Source: Candidatus Woesearchaeota archaeon
GTDB taxonomy: Archaea; Nanobdellota; Nanobdellia; Woesearchaeales; 21-14-0-10-32-9
NCBI GenBank assembly: GCA_021735165.1
Contig: JAIPHP010000008.1
Location: 1-50,189, forward strand
Direction: 5' to 3'
DNA length: 50,189 nt
Both the position numbers and the translations under genes were made by a program. Of this stretch, positions 41,374 to 49,662 are shown one piece after another (position 1 is the first letter of the stretch; the number at the start of each line of letters is the position of its first letter). The notes below the pieces were generated by a model. That model searched no databases. It saw only the letters and a list, made by a program, of their open reading frames with translations, and was not told the origin of the DNA.

Positions 41374-41970
41374 ATGGCAGAAGAAGAATTACTAATATCA
41401 AATGATGAATATTTAAAATCAGGAATACACATAGGAACAAAATTCAGAACAAAACATATGGAAAATTTCATATACAAAACAAGACCTGATGGATTATCAG
41501 TTCTAAATATACAGCAAACAGACCACAGAATAAAACTTGCGGGAAATCTGCTATCGCAATTCAAGCCAGAAGAAATATTAATTGTTTGCAGAAGAGAAAA
41601 TGGTTGGAAATCCGTAAAAAAATTCGCTGAAATAACAGGAGTACAATATTTTGCAGGAAGATACCCTCCAGGCGTACTAACTAATCCATCGCTAAAAAAT
41701 TTTATAGAAGCAAAAATAATACTTGTTGTTGACGCATGGCCAGACAAAAACGCAGTAGAAGACGCACTAAAAATAGGAATACCTGTAATAGCGATATGTG
41801 ATACAAACAATCAAACAAACAATTTAGATTTGGTGGTTCCTTGCAATAATAAAGGAAAAAAATCATTAGGACTCCTATTTTATTTACTAGCAAAACTATA
41901 CGCAACAAAAACAGGACTGATGAAAGAAACAGAATTCAAATACACAGTAGATGATTTCACAGAAGAATAA
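41374..41970 (+). CDS. rps2: Ribosomal protein uS2
   Basis: 198 residues, the archaeal length. The family segments GIHIGTKFRTKHMENFIYKT, RYPPGVLTNP and VVDAWPDKNAVEDALKIGIPVI are all present. It is part of the small ribosomal subunit head. It is encoded alone here, apart from the usual S13-S4-S11 or L13-S9-RpoN clusters, with a structured leader that may regulate it, and is followed by a hairpin and a methyltransferase gene. Confidence 0.97.
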   Translation: MAEEELLISNDEYLKSGIHIGTKFRTKHMENFIYKTRPDGLSVLNIQQTDHRIKLAGNLLSQFKPEEILIVCRRENGWKSVKKFAEITGVQYFAGRYPPGVLTNPSLKNFIEAKIILVVDAWPDKNAVEDALKIGIPVIAICDTNNQTNNLDLVVPCNNKGKKSLGLLFYLLAKLYATKTGLMKETEFKYTVDDFTEE

Positions 41971-41989
41971 AACTATTGTTACGTCATAG

Positions 41990-42026
41990 AACCCGACACT
42001 AAGTAGGACGTAAAGTCTTACGGGTT
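41990..42026 (+). terminator. Hairpin between uS2 and the methyltransferase gene
   Basis: AACCCG (41990-41995) pairs with CGGGTT (42021-42026), and after an ACAC bulge TAAG pairs with CTTA, making about 10 pairs with a 13-nt loop, followed by ATTTT. It could be a terminator for uS2 or a leader element for the next gene, whose ATG is 14 nt downstream without a Shine-Dalgarno. Confidence 0.45.
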
Positions 42027-42040
42027 ATTTTAAATGCAAA

Positions 42041-42589
42041 ATGAACAATTCAAAAAAAATATTGTATGTCGGTTGCGGATTTTCTATTCCAGGACATCAT
42101 CAAGGTCCAAAATTCAATGAAAATAATAGATACTTCTGTGCAGACATAAAAAGTTGGCAAAGTCAAACAGGAAGATGCTATTATAAAAACTTACCTCTCG
42201 AAATCAAGAAGCACTCACACTTGATTTGGTCTGATGGAAAAAAACTATCTATAAAATCCAATTCAATGAATGAAGTCCACGCACACAACGTTTTAGGAGA
42301 TCCAAATATATCTTCAAAACGCAAATATCTTTTTTTGGATGAAATGTTAAGAGTATTAAATAATACAGGAACAATTTTTATTGGAGAAACGGTGACTCCG
42401 CAAGTATATCCTCTGAATATCTTAGAAAATTTCGCTATGTTGGAAAATTTAAGTTTTACTTATCTGCTAACCCCCAAAAACTCTAACTCTATTGAAATAA
42501 AAAATGCAAAGGAAATTATGGGTGGTTTCGCCGTTACAAAAGATAAATTGGATGAAAAATCTTATCTAATCGCATTCAAGAAAAAATAA
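42041..42589 (+). CDS. Class I SAM-dependent methyltransferase-like protein
   Basis: 182 residues. Motif I reads ILYVGCGFSIPGHHQG, an unusual loop, and the later segments ADIKSWQSQTG, SMNEVHAHNVLGDP and EMLRVLNNTGTIFIGE follow the Rossmann methyltransferase plan (acidic ADI, D/N-rich motif II, helix before strand 5). The catalytic fold is probably intact, but the substrate is unknown. No TATA box is at the usual distance; it is probably read from the uS2 promoter or controlled through the hairpin at 41990. It converges with radB. Confidence 0.7.
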   Translation: MNNSKKILYVGCGFSIPGHHQGPKFNENNRYFCADIKSWQSQTGRCYYKNLPLEIKKHSHLIWSDGKKLSIKSNSMNEVHAHNVLGDPNISSKRKYLFLDEMLRVLNNTGTIFIGETVTPQVYPLNILENFAMLENLSFTYLLTPKNSNSIEIKNAKEIMGGFAVTKDKLDEKSYLIAFKKK

Positions 42590-42611
42590 TAAAATCATTT
42601 CTTTTTTTTAG

Positions 42612-43295
42612 TTAAGAGGCTTCCTCTACTTCTTCCAAACCACTATCAACTATCCTAAATTTAACAGATTTACCTTCAGGCAAAGACCTGTGCTTTCTCA
42701 AAATAGCTGTTTTAACACCATTTAAACTCTGAAGCTCAATTAAACACTTACTAGCATACTTTAAAATGTCCCCGCCAACCATATTAATCTTATTCTTATC
42801 CTCAAAATCACTATAAACCTGATTAGTAACAAGAATGGGAATATCAAACTTCCTAGAAATATGAACCAAATCAGCCAACTGAACGCCTAAACTCCTATTA
42901 ACATTAAAAACATCCTTTGTCTTACCAATCTCCAAACGATACAACATAGCAATACTATCAACTATAATTAAACCAATTTTATCATTAACAATCTTTTTCA
43001 ACTTATCAAAACAAGTCTTTTGATCCTCAAAATCAGTAGGCTTCAAAACGATTAGCTTTTTTAAAACAGATTCATAATCATCAGTTAATTGTTTTAATCT
43101 AGAAACACTAAAACTGCCCTCGGTATCAATGTAAATAATCTTATTATCACGATTCCTAGCTAAACAAATCATACAAAGATTGCTTTTGCCAGAACCTGGA
43201 GGACCAAAAACTGTAGTAACAACATCTTTTTCAAAACCGCCCTCAAGCAACCAATCAATTACTTCAGAGCCAGAACTTATCTTAGTTTCAATCAT
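42612..43295 (-). CDS. radB: RadB, RadA paralogue
   Basis: 227 residues from ATG 43295 (MIETKISSGSEVIDWLLEGG). A TATA box (ATTTATATGT on the minus strand, about 43316-43325) is 26 nt upstream, so the longer frame to 43319 is rejected. The RecA core has Walker A GPPGSGKS and Walker B LIIVDSIAML, with VDSGLEE at the end. There is no N-terminal HhH domain, as in other RadB. It works with RadA as a recombination mediator in euryarchaea. Confidence 0.94.
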   Translation of the reverse strand: MIETKISSGSEVIDWLLEGGFEKDVVTTVFGPPGSGKSNLCMICLARNRDNKIIYIDTEGSFSVSRLKQLTDDYESVLKKLIVLKPTDFEDQKTCFDKLKKIVNDKIGLIIVDSIAMLYRLEIGKTKDVFNVNRSLGVQLADLVHISRKFDIPILVTNQVYSDFEDKNKINMVGGDILKYASKCLIELQSLNGVKTAILRKHRSLPEGKSVKFRIVDSGLEEVEEAS

Positions 43296-43339
43296 AAAAC
43301 GAAGAAAAAACAACCACATATAAATTGTTTTCCATTAAA

Positions 43340-43732
43340 TTACCGAACTTTTCCAATAGACTCAAACAAAGAATACAATCCCTGCTTTAAAGAACCCTTC
43401 TCGCTTACTAAATGATGATTTTTAGGATTTAAAGCCCAACTCTCACTTTTGTCCACATTAACAAAGTAAAAAACAACCCTAGAATCTTTCAAATTATCCC
43501 AATTTTCCAAAACCCAATCTACATTCTTTAACATATTGTAGCAAACAATTCTCTGATTATCAAGAGAATCAATATTTAAATCATTAAGATACCCAGAACA
43601 AACCCACTTAACAGAACTACCATCCTTATTATGAACCAAAACACCATCATTCTCAACATTCAAAGAATCAATTCTTCTAAAAGCAGTATCTTTATACTTA
43701 ATAAATGCCTCAGTCCATTCAATAATGTTCAT
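43340..43732 (-). CDS. Hypothetical protein, 130 residues
   Basis: No family recognised. A small soluble protein with an alpha-beta pattern (MNIIEWTEAFIKYKDTAF, then strands DGVLVHNKDGSSVKWVCSGYL and DSRVVFYFVNVDKSESWAL). The last segment NPKNHHLVSEKGSLKQGLYS is basic. A TATA box (ATTAATAAATAG, about 43755-43765 on the minus strand) 26 nt upstream fixes ATG 43732. It lies between radB and a membrane-protein gene, all on the minus strand with separate promoters. Confidence 0.6.
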   Translation of the reverse strand: MNIIEWTEAFIKYKDTAFRRIDSLNVENDGVLVHNKDGSSVKWVCSGYLNDLNIDSLDNQRIVCYNMLKNVDWVLENWDNLKDSRVVFYFVNVDKSESWALNPKNHHLVSEKGSLKQGLYSLFESIGKVR

Positions 43733-43752
43733 AAAAATAACAACATCAAAAA

Positions 43753-44142
43753 CTATTTATTAATTTTTTCATATTTTGCAACGATGTGGCCCAAAAAATT
43801 AGGCAACAAAAAACAAAAAGCAAACAAAGACCCCGCACTAAATGAATGAGAAGAAACGTCAACAGGCAACAAATAATAAAGCACAAAAAAATTAAGCAAA
43901 CTACCAAAAATCATAACAAACCAAACACCACCATGGTGATGGTGAGAAAAATCATCAAGACCCATAACAAAATTATTAACTAAGAAACCTGTAGAGACTC
44001 CTAAAATACCTAAAACCAAATAACCCCACCAATTAAATAAGACAAGAATAGGAACCACAACAAGAGCGCAAACAGCACTCAAAAAAAGCAAAGCTAATAA
44101 TAACACATAAAACGTAGAATCTTTAACTAAAACATCACCCAT
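43753..44142 (-). CDS. Small membrane protein, four transmembrane helices
   Basis: 129 residues from ATG 44142; a TATA box centred near 44168 supports this start. Hydrophobic helices are visible at about residues 12-32, 36-58, 78-96 and 104-121. Between them a loop with HHHHGG may bind metal. No family is recognised. It is divergent from the NFACT gene, with a 213-bp gap holding both TATA boxes. Confidence 0.6.
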   Translation of the reverse strand: MGDVLVKDSTFYVLLLALLFLSAVCALVVVPILVLFNWWGYLVLGILGVSTGFLVNNFVMGLDDFSHHHHGGVWFVMIFGSLLNFFVLYYLLPVDVSSHSFSAGSLFAFCFLLPNFLGHIVAKYEKINK

Positions 44143-44355
44143 AAACAACAAAACACCCAAACTAATATATAAATATTATTTAAATAAAAAATAAACTTAA
44201 CAATCCTCATAATCTTGAATCAAAATATAAAATGATGTGCTCAAAACATTAAAACATCAAATATTTAGATAAAGACTCTTTGTAATCCAAAAAAACAAAT
44301 TTGCCAAACAACAAAATAACATAAATTATAAAAAAAACAACTTTCTAATAATAAA

Positions 44356-45417
44356 ATGACAGAAATATCAGGGTTAGATTTACATTTTTTAACAAAAGAA
44401 CTACAAACACTAATAGGAGGAAGAATAGAAAAAATATATCAATGGAACAAACAAGAATTTCTATTCAAAATAAATACTAAAACCGGAAAAAAAGAACTAA
44501 AAATAAATCTTCCTAACCAAATTTTCATAACAAACGATAGAAAAGAATCTCCTCAAAAACCACTCCATTTCTGTGAATATTTAAGAAAACACATACAAAA
44601 AAGCACAATTGAAGAAATAAAACAACACGGATTTGAAAGAATACTCGAAATATACTTAAAATATAGGGATCAAAAACAAATTCTAATAATAGAACTATTT
44701 AGGCCAGGAAACATAATTTTAGTGGAAGGAGGAATAATAAAAAACTCGCTTGAAACAAAAAATTTTAAAGATAGAAAAATCGAGCCCAAAGAAAAATTTC
44801 AATACCCTCCCTTGAAAATAAACACAAAAACCTCTACCAAACAAGAAATACTAGAAATATTAAACACATCAAAAACAGAAATAGCAAAAACCTTAGCAAC
44901 AAAACTAGGTTTTGGAGGAAAATATGCGGATGAGATAACTAAAAGAGCAAATCTGCAAAAAAATTTAAATTTTCAAGATTTAAAACAAGAACAAAAAGAA
45001 AATCTAATACAAAACATACAATCAATATTTAAGCAAGATTTAGAACCTGAACATGATGAAAAAGAAGCATACTCAATACACATGACAACAATACCAAATC
45101 TAAAAAAAACAAACACACTTAGCAAGGCAATACAAAACACACAAAACATCGAAAAAGAAAAACCAAAAGAAGACAAAAAAATAATAAAAGTAAAAAAAGT
45201 AATAGAACAACAAGAACAAAGAATGATAGAATTAAAAAAAGAAATACAAGAAAATCAACAAAAAGCAGAAAAAATATACGAAAAATACCAAGAGATCAAA
45301 CAAATATTAGATGAAGCCAAAAAAACATTCAAAGAAAAAAATACAGAATCACTAAAAGAAAACGAAAAAATAAAAAAAATAGATAAGAAAGATAAAAAAA
45401 TAACAATAAAGCTCTAA
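44356..45417 (+). CDS. NFACT/RqcH-type protein lacking the C-terminal NFACT-R domain
   Basis: 353 residues. The N-terminal NFACT-N domain (1-150) is clear: SGLDLHFLTKELQTLIGG, LHFCEYLRKHI, FERILEIYLKYRD and FRPGNIILVEGG. A helix-hairpin-helix segment (about 170-225) and a long Lys/Glu coiled coil (about 275-345) follow, as in RqcH/Rqc2. The family DR motif reads ER here. The C-terminal NFACT-R (DUF814) domain that completes the usual 550-650-residue protein is absent; the gene ends in KKITIKL and is followed by genes on the other strand. It should bind 60S/50S-type stalled large subunits and tRNA, with altered function. Confidence 0.85.
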   Translation: MTEISGLDLHFLTKELQTLIGGRIEKIYQWNKQEFLFKINTKTGKKELKINLPNQIFITNDRKESPQKPLHFCEYLRKHIQKSTIEEIKQHGFERILEIYLKYRDQKQILIIELFRPGNIILVEGGIIKNSLETKNFKDRKIEPKEKFQYPPLKINTKTSTKQEILEILNTSKTEIAKTLATKLGFGGKYADEITKRANLQKNLNFQDLKQEQKENLIQNIQSIFKQDLEPEHDEKEAYSIHMTTIPNLKKTNTLSKAIQNTQNIEKEKPKEDKKIIKVKKVIEQQEQRMIELKKEIQENQQKAEKIYEKYQEIKQILDEAKKTFKEKNTESLKENEKIKKIDKKDKKITIKL

Positions 45418-45614
45418 ATTACATCTCCTATATTAACATTCTCGTCAGGATTAATAATTTCATCCTCAACAACGCCACCATCTTCTGCAGGAGAAACATC
45501 ATCGCCTGCACCAGATACAGAGCCACCCGTTTGCGAATCAACTTCTGAATTAGAGCAACCAACAACAAAAAATGTTAGTAACAAAACCACAACTAAAATT
45601 GATAAATATTTCAT
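45414..45614 (-). CDS. Small acidic lipoprotein
   Basis: 66 residues. The N-terminus MKYLSILVVVLLLTFFVVGC is a lipoprotein signal with Cys at 20. The mature part is a short acidic, Gly/Ser-rich region (DSQTGGSVSGAGDD...PDENVNIGDVI), probably unfolded and surface-exposed. A GGAGGTAAT Shine-Dalgarno lies just upstream of ATG 45614. It follows the secreted helical protein by 5 nt, so they share an operon. The stop overlaps the 3' end of the NFACT gene by 4 nt. Confidence 0.7.
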   Translation of the reverse strand: MKYLSILVVVLLLTFFVVGCSNSEVDSQTGGSVSGAGDDVSPAEDGGVVEDEIINPDENVNIGDVI

Positions 45615-45619
45615 ATTAA

Positions 45620-46615
45620 TTACCTCCTTCTCTCGCCGTTATTGGCATCATCAGGAATTTGGCCACCACCAACAATTCCTAATCGTCCATTCTCAATATT
45701 TTCTTTTAAAGCAATTCTTGCACTATTATTTAAAATTCTGGCTTGAATAGCTTCCTTAAATTCAGAATTCTCAAGTTTATCTCTAACTCTCTCTCTAACT
45801 TCAGATCTAATAAGACTGATTCTCCCGGCATTAGCCTGCAAAACACTCTTGGCATTCTCAATACCGACAGATTTGCCTTCTTCTCTTACTCTTTGAACAA
45901 TTTTCTTTTGTACATCATTAGAAGCGTCTTTAAATTCAGTTCTAACTTTTTCTCTAACTTCTTGAGGACCGAGCTCTCCAGATCTAATTTTCATACCGAT
46001 TCCTTGATCTTCCTTATTCATCTCACCCATAATATTTTCAAATTTACGAGCATTATATTCTCTGGCAACAGTTCTAGTTTCTTCCTTTAAAGTATCCAAA
46101 ACAGAATAATCAGCAGAATCTAAAGATTCTTTTAAAGATGAAACATCCTCGGGAGTTAAATACTCTTTAGTCTTCAACCTAAATTCCTGCGTCAAATCCA
46201 AACCTTGCTTTTTCAAAGCAACATAACTCTCAACACTATTTTCAACTGAATCCTCCTCGCTAAGAGCTGAAGTTTCTTCTAAAACACTCTCCATTTCAGA
46301 AAGAATGCTTTCTAATTCAGAAACATCCTTACCGCTGTTATAAACATAATCAACAACAATTCTTGTACGAACAGCATTTTTTAAAATACTTCTTTCTAAT
46401 TGCATCAACCTAATTTTAGCACCCAAAGGCACAGAAAATGCTTTGACTTCGCTAACCGTTTCATCTTCTAAAGACTCAAGATTTATAGAGTTTTCATCTA
46501 AAACAGTTTCATCGTCAACAGGAACATAAGTACCATTTTCTTCCTGAGCCAAACCAAAAGAACCTAGTGAAACCAAAAAAATCAACAAAATAAATACACC
46601 AAAAACATTTTTCAT
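45620..46615 (-). CDS. Secreted helical protein, 331 residues
   Basis: Start ATG 46615 has GAGGTG 5 nt upstream. A signal peptide (MKNVFGVFILLIFLVSLGSFGLA, cut near LAQ) leads into an acidic segment, then about 280 residues of charged amphipathic helices (many E, R, K, S), for example LMQLERSILKNAVRTRIVVDY and DVQKKIVQRVREEG. It looks like a periplasmic-type coiled-coil or helical-repeat protein. The C-terminus is GERRR. It is followed in the same operon by a small lipoprotein. Similar secreted helical proteins occur in DPANN genomes, but no family name is offered. Confidence 0.7.
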   Translation of the reverse strand: MKNVFGVFILLIFLVSLGSFGLAQEENGTYVPVDDETVLDENSINLESLEDETVSEVKAFSVPLGAKIRLMQLERSILKNAVRTRIVVDYVYNSGKDVSELESILSEMESVLEETSALSEEDSVENSVESYVALKKQGLDLTQEFRLKTKEYLTPEDVSSLKESLDSADYSVLDTLKEETRTVAREYNARKFENIMGEMNKEDQGIGMKIRSGELGPQEVREKVRTEFKDASNDVQKKIVQRVREEGKSVGIENAKSVLQANAGRISLIRSEVRERVRDKLENSEFKEAIQARILNNSARIALKENIENGRLGIVGGGQIPDDANNGERRR

Positions 46616-46724
46616 ATTAACACCTCGCACGTTAATTAAAACAATGTGTGTTTACTTATTTAAAAAAATTGCGGACTAAATCAAATTTTTATCAACAAAT
46701 TCAAATAAAAACTAAAATGGTGGT

Positions 46725-46742
46725 GGTCACTTTAAAGTAGTG
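46725..46742. promoter_or_regulatory. Palindromic element GGTCACTTTAAAGTAGTG upstream of the m5C methyltransferase
   Basis: It contains the perfect palindrome ACTTTAAAGT. A close relative, GACCACTTAAAAGTAGT, lies at 8854-8870 before the beta-strand-rich secreted gene, and a partial one (GTCACTTTAAAATGAT) at about 5053-5068 before hef. Each is 20-70 bp upstream of a TATA box, so a shared regulator is possible. Confidence 0.35.
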
Positions 46743-46864
46743 TATTATTGTAAAGTATTAAATTTTTGTATATAAACAAAATAATTATGAAAATATTTCT
46801 TTGTTGTTTGTTGCTTTCATCATATTATGGAAAAATTCATAAAGTAAACAAATAAAACAAATAT

Positions 46865-47749
46865 ATGAATGAATTACTTGAAAGATATAAAGAACTAGGA
46901 CACGAAATAAAAAAAATAAACCTAAAAATAAAAGACACAATAAGAATAAACACAATAAAAACAACAGAAAATGAATTAATAAAAAGATTAGAAAAAAAAG
47001 AAATAAAACTAAAAAAAATATCTTATTTAAAGCACGGATATGAATATAAAACAAAAATACCTTTAGTATCTACAAATGAATATCTTCAAGGATTAATATA
47101 TATACAAGAAACAGCAAGTCAAATACCTCCTGAAATACTAGACCCTAAACCAAACGAAATAATACTTGATATGGCAGCAAGCCCAGGTTCAAAAACAACA
47201 CAAATAGCACAATTAATGAACAACAAAGGAACAATAATTGCTTTAGACATAGATGGTAAAAGAACACAAAAACTAAAAAACAACCTAGAAAGACTATCAA
47301 TAACAAACACAATAATAAAAACGTTAGATGGAAGACAAATAAAAAAAAATAAAATACTATTTGACAAAATACTCTTAGATGCTCCTTGTTCAGGAAATTA
47401 CTGCATAGAAAAAGAATTCTTCACAAAACGAAAAATAAAAGATTTCATAAACAGATCATGGATACAAAAAGAACTCTTAGACTCCGCATACAAAGTTCTA
47501 AAAAAAGAAGGTTGTTTAGTATATAGTACTTGCTCCTTAGAACCAGAAGAAAACGAAATAGTTATAGATTGGTTTATAAAAAAATATCCAGATATGAAAC
47601 TACAAACCATAAACAAAGAAATAGGAGAACCGGGAATAATAAATCCTTTCGGAAAATCATTAAGTGAAGAAATAAAAAAAACAAAAAGATTATGGCCTGA
47701 AAAAACAAAAACACAAGGTTTTTTCATAGCCAAACTAAAAAAATGCTAA
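46865..47749 (+). CDS. RNA cytosine-C5 methyltransferase (NOL1/NOP2/Sun family)
   Basis: 294 residues. The family signatures are complete: motif I DMAASPGSKTTQIAQ, DIDGKR, motif IV DAPCSGNYC with catalytic-loop Cys (PCSG), and motif VI STCSLEPEENE with the nucleophile Cys (TCS). It methylates C5 of cytosine in tRNA or rRNA; archaeal relatives act on tRNA or 23S rRNA. The N-terminal part lacks a PUA domain. A TATA-like element lies about 26 nt upstream, but a stronger TATA box at about 46769-46777 would give a leader of about 67 nt. It overlaps the PAP2 gene by 7 nt. Confidence 0.92.
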   Translation: MNELLERYKELGHEIKKINLKIKDTIRINTIKTTENELIKRLEKKEIKLKKISYLKHGYEYKTKIPLVSTNEYLQGLIYIQETASQIPPEILDPKPNEIILDMAASPGSKTTQIAQLMNNKGTIIALDIDGKRTQKLKNNLERLSITNTIIKTLDGRQIKKNKILFDKILLDAPCSGNYCIEKEFFTKRKIKDFINRSWIQKELLDSAYKVLKKEGCLVYSTCSLEPEENEIVIDWFIKKYPDMKLQTINKEIGEPGIINPFGKSLSEEIKKTKRLWPEKTKTQGFFIAKLKKC

Positions 47750-48234
47750 AACTGCCCTTTAGAATAATAAGCTTGACAGCATCAACACCCATATTTATTC
47801 TGATAATAGCATATGCAACTTACATAAACATAATATCTTTAAACCACACAATACTAATGATTTTATCTTTTATAGCTTCAACAATAATAATAGCAACACT
47901 AAGAATGTTTTTCAAAAAAGAAAGCCGCAATCAAAAATCTTTTGAAACAACATTCATAAAAAAGTTTGGAATAACAAACAAAAGTAAAATTCACGAATTC
48001 TTTGAAAAAATAAAAAAAAGACAATTCATATCAGGACACGTAACAAGAACAACAATAATAGCATACACAATATTTCTAAATTCATTTACAGAATTCTACA
48101 TTTATGCAGCAATATATATTCTAATAATATCGGCATCCAGAATAATACTTAACAGGCACAACGTTGTTGATTGCATACTAGGAATAATTCTCGGAATAAT
48201 AACAACTCATTTCTTAAATTTATTTCTGTTCTGA
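47743..48234 (+). CDS. PAP2-superfamily membrane phosphatase
   Basis: 163 residues, several transmembrane helices (about 9-30, 36-52, 102-122, 126-145, 146-162). The PAP2 signature is present in its second and third parts, SGH (FISGHVTRTT) and SRxxxxxHxxxD (ASRIILNRHNVVDC). The first part, KxxxxxxRP, is only hinted at by KKESRNQ, so activity may be reduced. It probably acts on lipid phosphates such as polyprenyl diphosphate. It overlaps the m5C methyltransferase by 7 nt and is co-transcribed. Confidence 0.85.
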   Translation: MLKLPFRIISLTASTPIFILIIAYATYINIISLNHTILMILSFIASTIIIATLRMFFKKESRNQKSFETTFIKKFGITNKSKIHEFFEKIKKRQFISGHVTRTTIIAYTIFLNSFTEFYIYAAIYILIISASRIILNRHNVVDCILGIILGIITTHFLNLFLF

Positions 48235-48364
48235 TTCTTTTATATGATCTTTTTCACGAATTATTATATTTTAAAATCCGCATTATTAGTCTTTTCAAAT
48301 TCAATTTTTAGGATGAAGCCTTAAAAAGATAAATTATATAAATGTCTGTTTTTACAATTAATTC

Positions 48365-49429
48365 ATGAGGGGGAGACGGATAGTTTTGTTGTTTGGTTTC
48401 TTGTTATTCTTAGTTTTAATGTTTTTAAGTGTTAGTGCTCAGGTTTCTCAGGAGGAAATTGATTTGAGTTTGGGTTTGCTTGGTCGTAGTAGTGGTGTTA
48501 TGGATTGTTATGTTCATAATTTGTTGGAGCGTGGTGTTTCTTGTTTGGAGGGTTTTGATGTTAGTTGGGATTTGCAGCTTTCTGGTCATTTTAATCAGGC
48601 TCCTGGTCATGGTTTTTATTTGTGCTGCTCTTCTCAAGGCAGAGATGCCGCAGAGGTTTATGGTTTGAATTCTGTGGATTTTTTTGTTGCTAAAACCGGC
48701 CACGTTCGGAATTACAGTCAAGGCAAAAACTATAATGATAATGGTGGAGGTTTGGAAGAGGTTGATGTTGGTGCTTTGAGCTGCACTGTGAGAAATGTTA
48801 GTGCTTGTCTTGGTTATGAGGAAGAATTGTTAGCTGTTAGTAATCCTGTGAATGGGCATGTTGGCAGCACTTCTGATACGACGAGTGGTAATCCTGGTGA
48901 TGATAAGTATCCTTATCCTGGTGGTCATAGTTTTAAATATAGTTTGTGTTGCACGACTCCTGAGCTTTGTTGGGATGGAACAGATAATGACGGTGATGGG
49001 TTTGTTGATTGTGCTGATCCTGACTGTTATGGGTCTGATATTTATCCAGGAACTGGAATTTATGGTACTAGTCCTCAGCTATGTACTGGCAGCCCTTTTG
49101 ATACGAGTGGTTGTAGTACTGGTGTTGTTGGGCAGATTAATGAAAGTTGTCAAGGACCAAATGATGCGGATGATTTGCCTCAGCATTTTTATTGCAGCTA
49201 CGGTTTATACGACGAATTCAATCTAAGAGATGATAACGGGGAGTTGTTGGATGATAGTAGTCAAGTTGGTGTGTGTTGTCCTGTGGGTATGAGTGCGTTT
49301 TATAATGATGTTGATAATTTGTGGGAGTGTAGGGAAAGGGATGAGTGTGGAGTTGCGCCTAGTTTTGTTTGCAAGTTTAGTTTTTTAGATGATCCTGATT
49401 TGGTAAATCGTAGTTGGTTTAATAAGTAG
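48365..49429 (+). CDS. Cys-rich secreted surface protein, stopped by TAG
   Basis: 354 residues to the TAG at 49427-49429. A signal peptide (MRGRRIVLLFGFLLFLVLMFLSVSAQ) is followed by a Cys-rich, Gly/Asp/Ser-rich domain with repeated CC pairs (LCCSS, LCCTT, VCCPV) and a calcium-binding-like loop DGTDNDGDGFVDCADPDC. The same frame remains open after the TAG for 71 more codons with the same character. The codons are strongly G/T-rich, unlike the A/C-rich plus-strand genes upstream. The role is likely surface adhesion. The start has no Shine-Dalgarno match; a TATA-like AAATTATATAAATG lies about 26 nt upstream. Confidence 0.8.
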   Translation: MRGRRIVLLFGFLLFLVLMFLSVSAQVSQEEIDLSLGLLGRSSGVMDCYVHNLLERGVSCLEGFDVSWDLQLSGHFNQAPGHGFYLCCSSQGRDAAEVYGLNSVDFFVAKTGHVRNYSQGKNYNDNGGGLEEVDVGALSCTVRNVSACLGYEEELLAVSNPVNGHVGSTSDTTSGNPGDDKYPYPGGHSFKYSLCCTTPELCWDGTDNDGDGFVDCADPDCYGSDIYPGTGIYGTSPQLCTGSPFDTSGCSTGVVGQINESCQGPNDADDLPQHFYCSYGLYDEFNLRDDNGELLDDSSQVGVCCPVGMSAFYNDVDNLWECRERDECGVAPSFVCKFSFLDDPDLVNRSWFNK

Positions 49430-49645
49430 TCTTGGCTAGCAAGCACAGACTATTTTAATAATAATTTGTGTAATTCTCCGTTTTGGGTTGCTTCTCAATA
49501 TACGCCAAGAGAATTAATGCCCCATTGGGAAGGCAAAAGCACAGCTTGCTGCAAAATGGAAAAATACGGCAAAACAGATTACTGGTTTGATAAAGATAAC
49601 GTTAAAATATTTGGTTATCACGAACCTGAAGAAGAGGAAGAATGA
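49430..49645 (+). other. In-frame continuation of the surface protein after TAG
   Basis: From TAG the frame continues SWLASTDYFNNNLCNSPFW and later KSTACCKMEKYGKTDYW, ending HEPEEEEE and TGA at 49645. The CC pair and aromatic pattern match the upstream part, so this is the true C-terminus that is lost, read through or decoded at TAG. Codons here are A-rich, a change from the G/T-rich part before the stop. Confidence 0.7.
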
Positions 49646-49662
49646 AAACAAGAATGTTTTCT

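Noticed and set aside
42612-43319. RadB as a KaiC-like circadian ATPase
   Set aside because: Length, lack of the tandem ATPase and the VGGDILKYASKCLIEL segment fit RadB better.
46787-46855. 22-codon frame MKIFLCCLLLSS.. upstream of the m5C methyltransferase
   Set aside because: It begins only about 15 nt after a TATA box, where transcription would not yet have started, and has no Shine-Dalgarno site.
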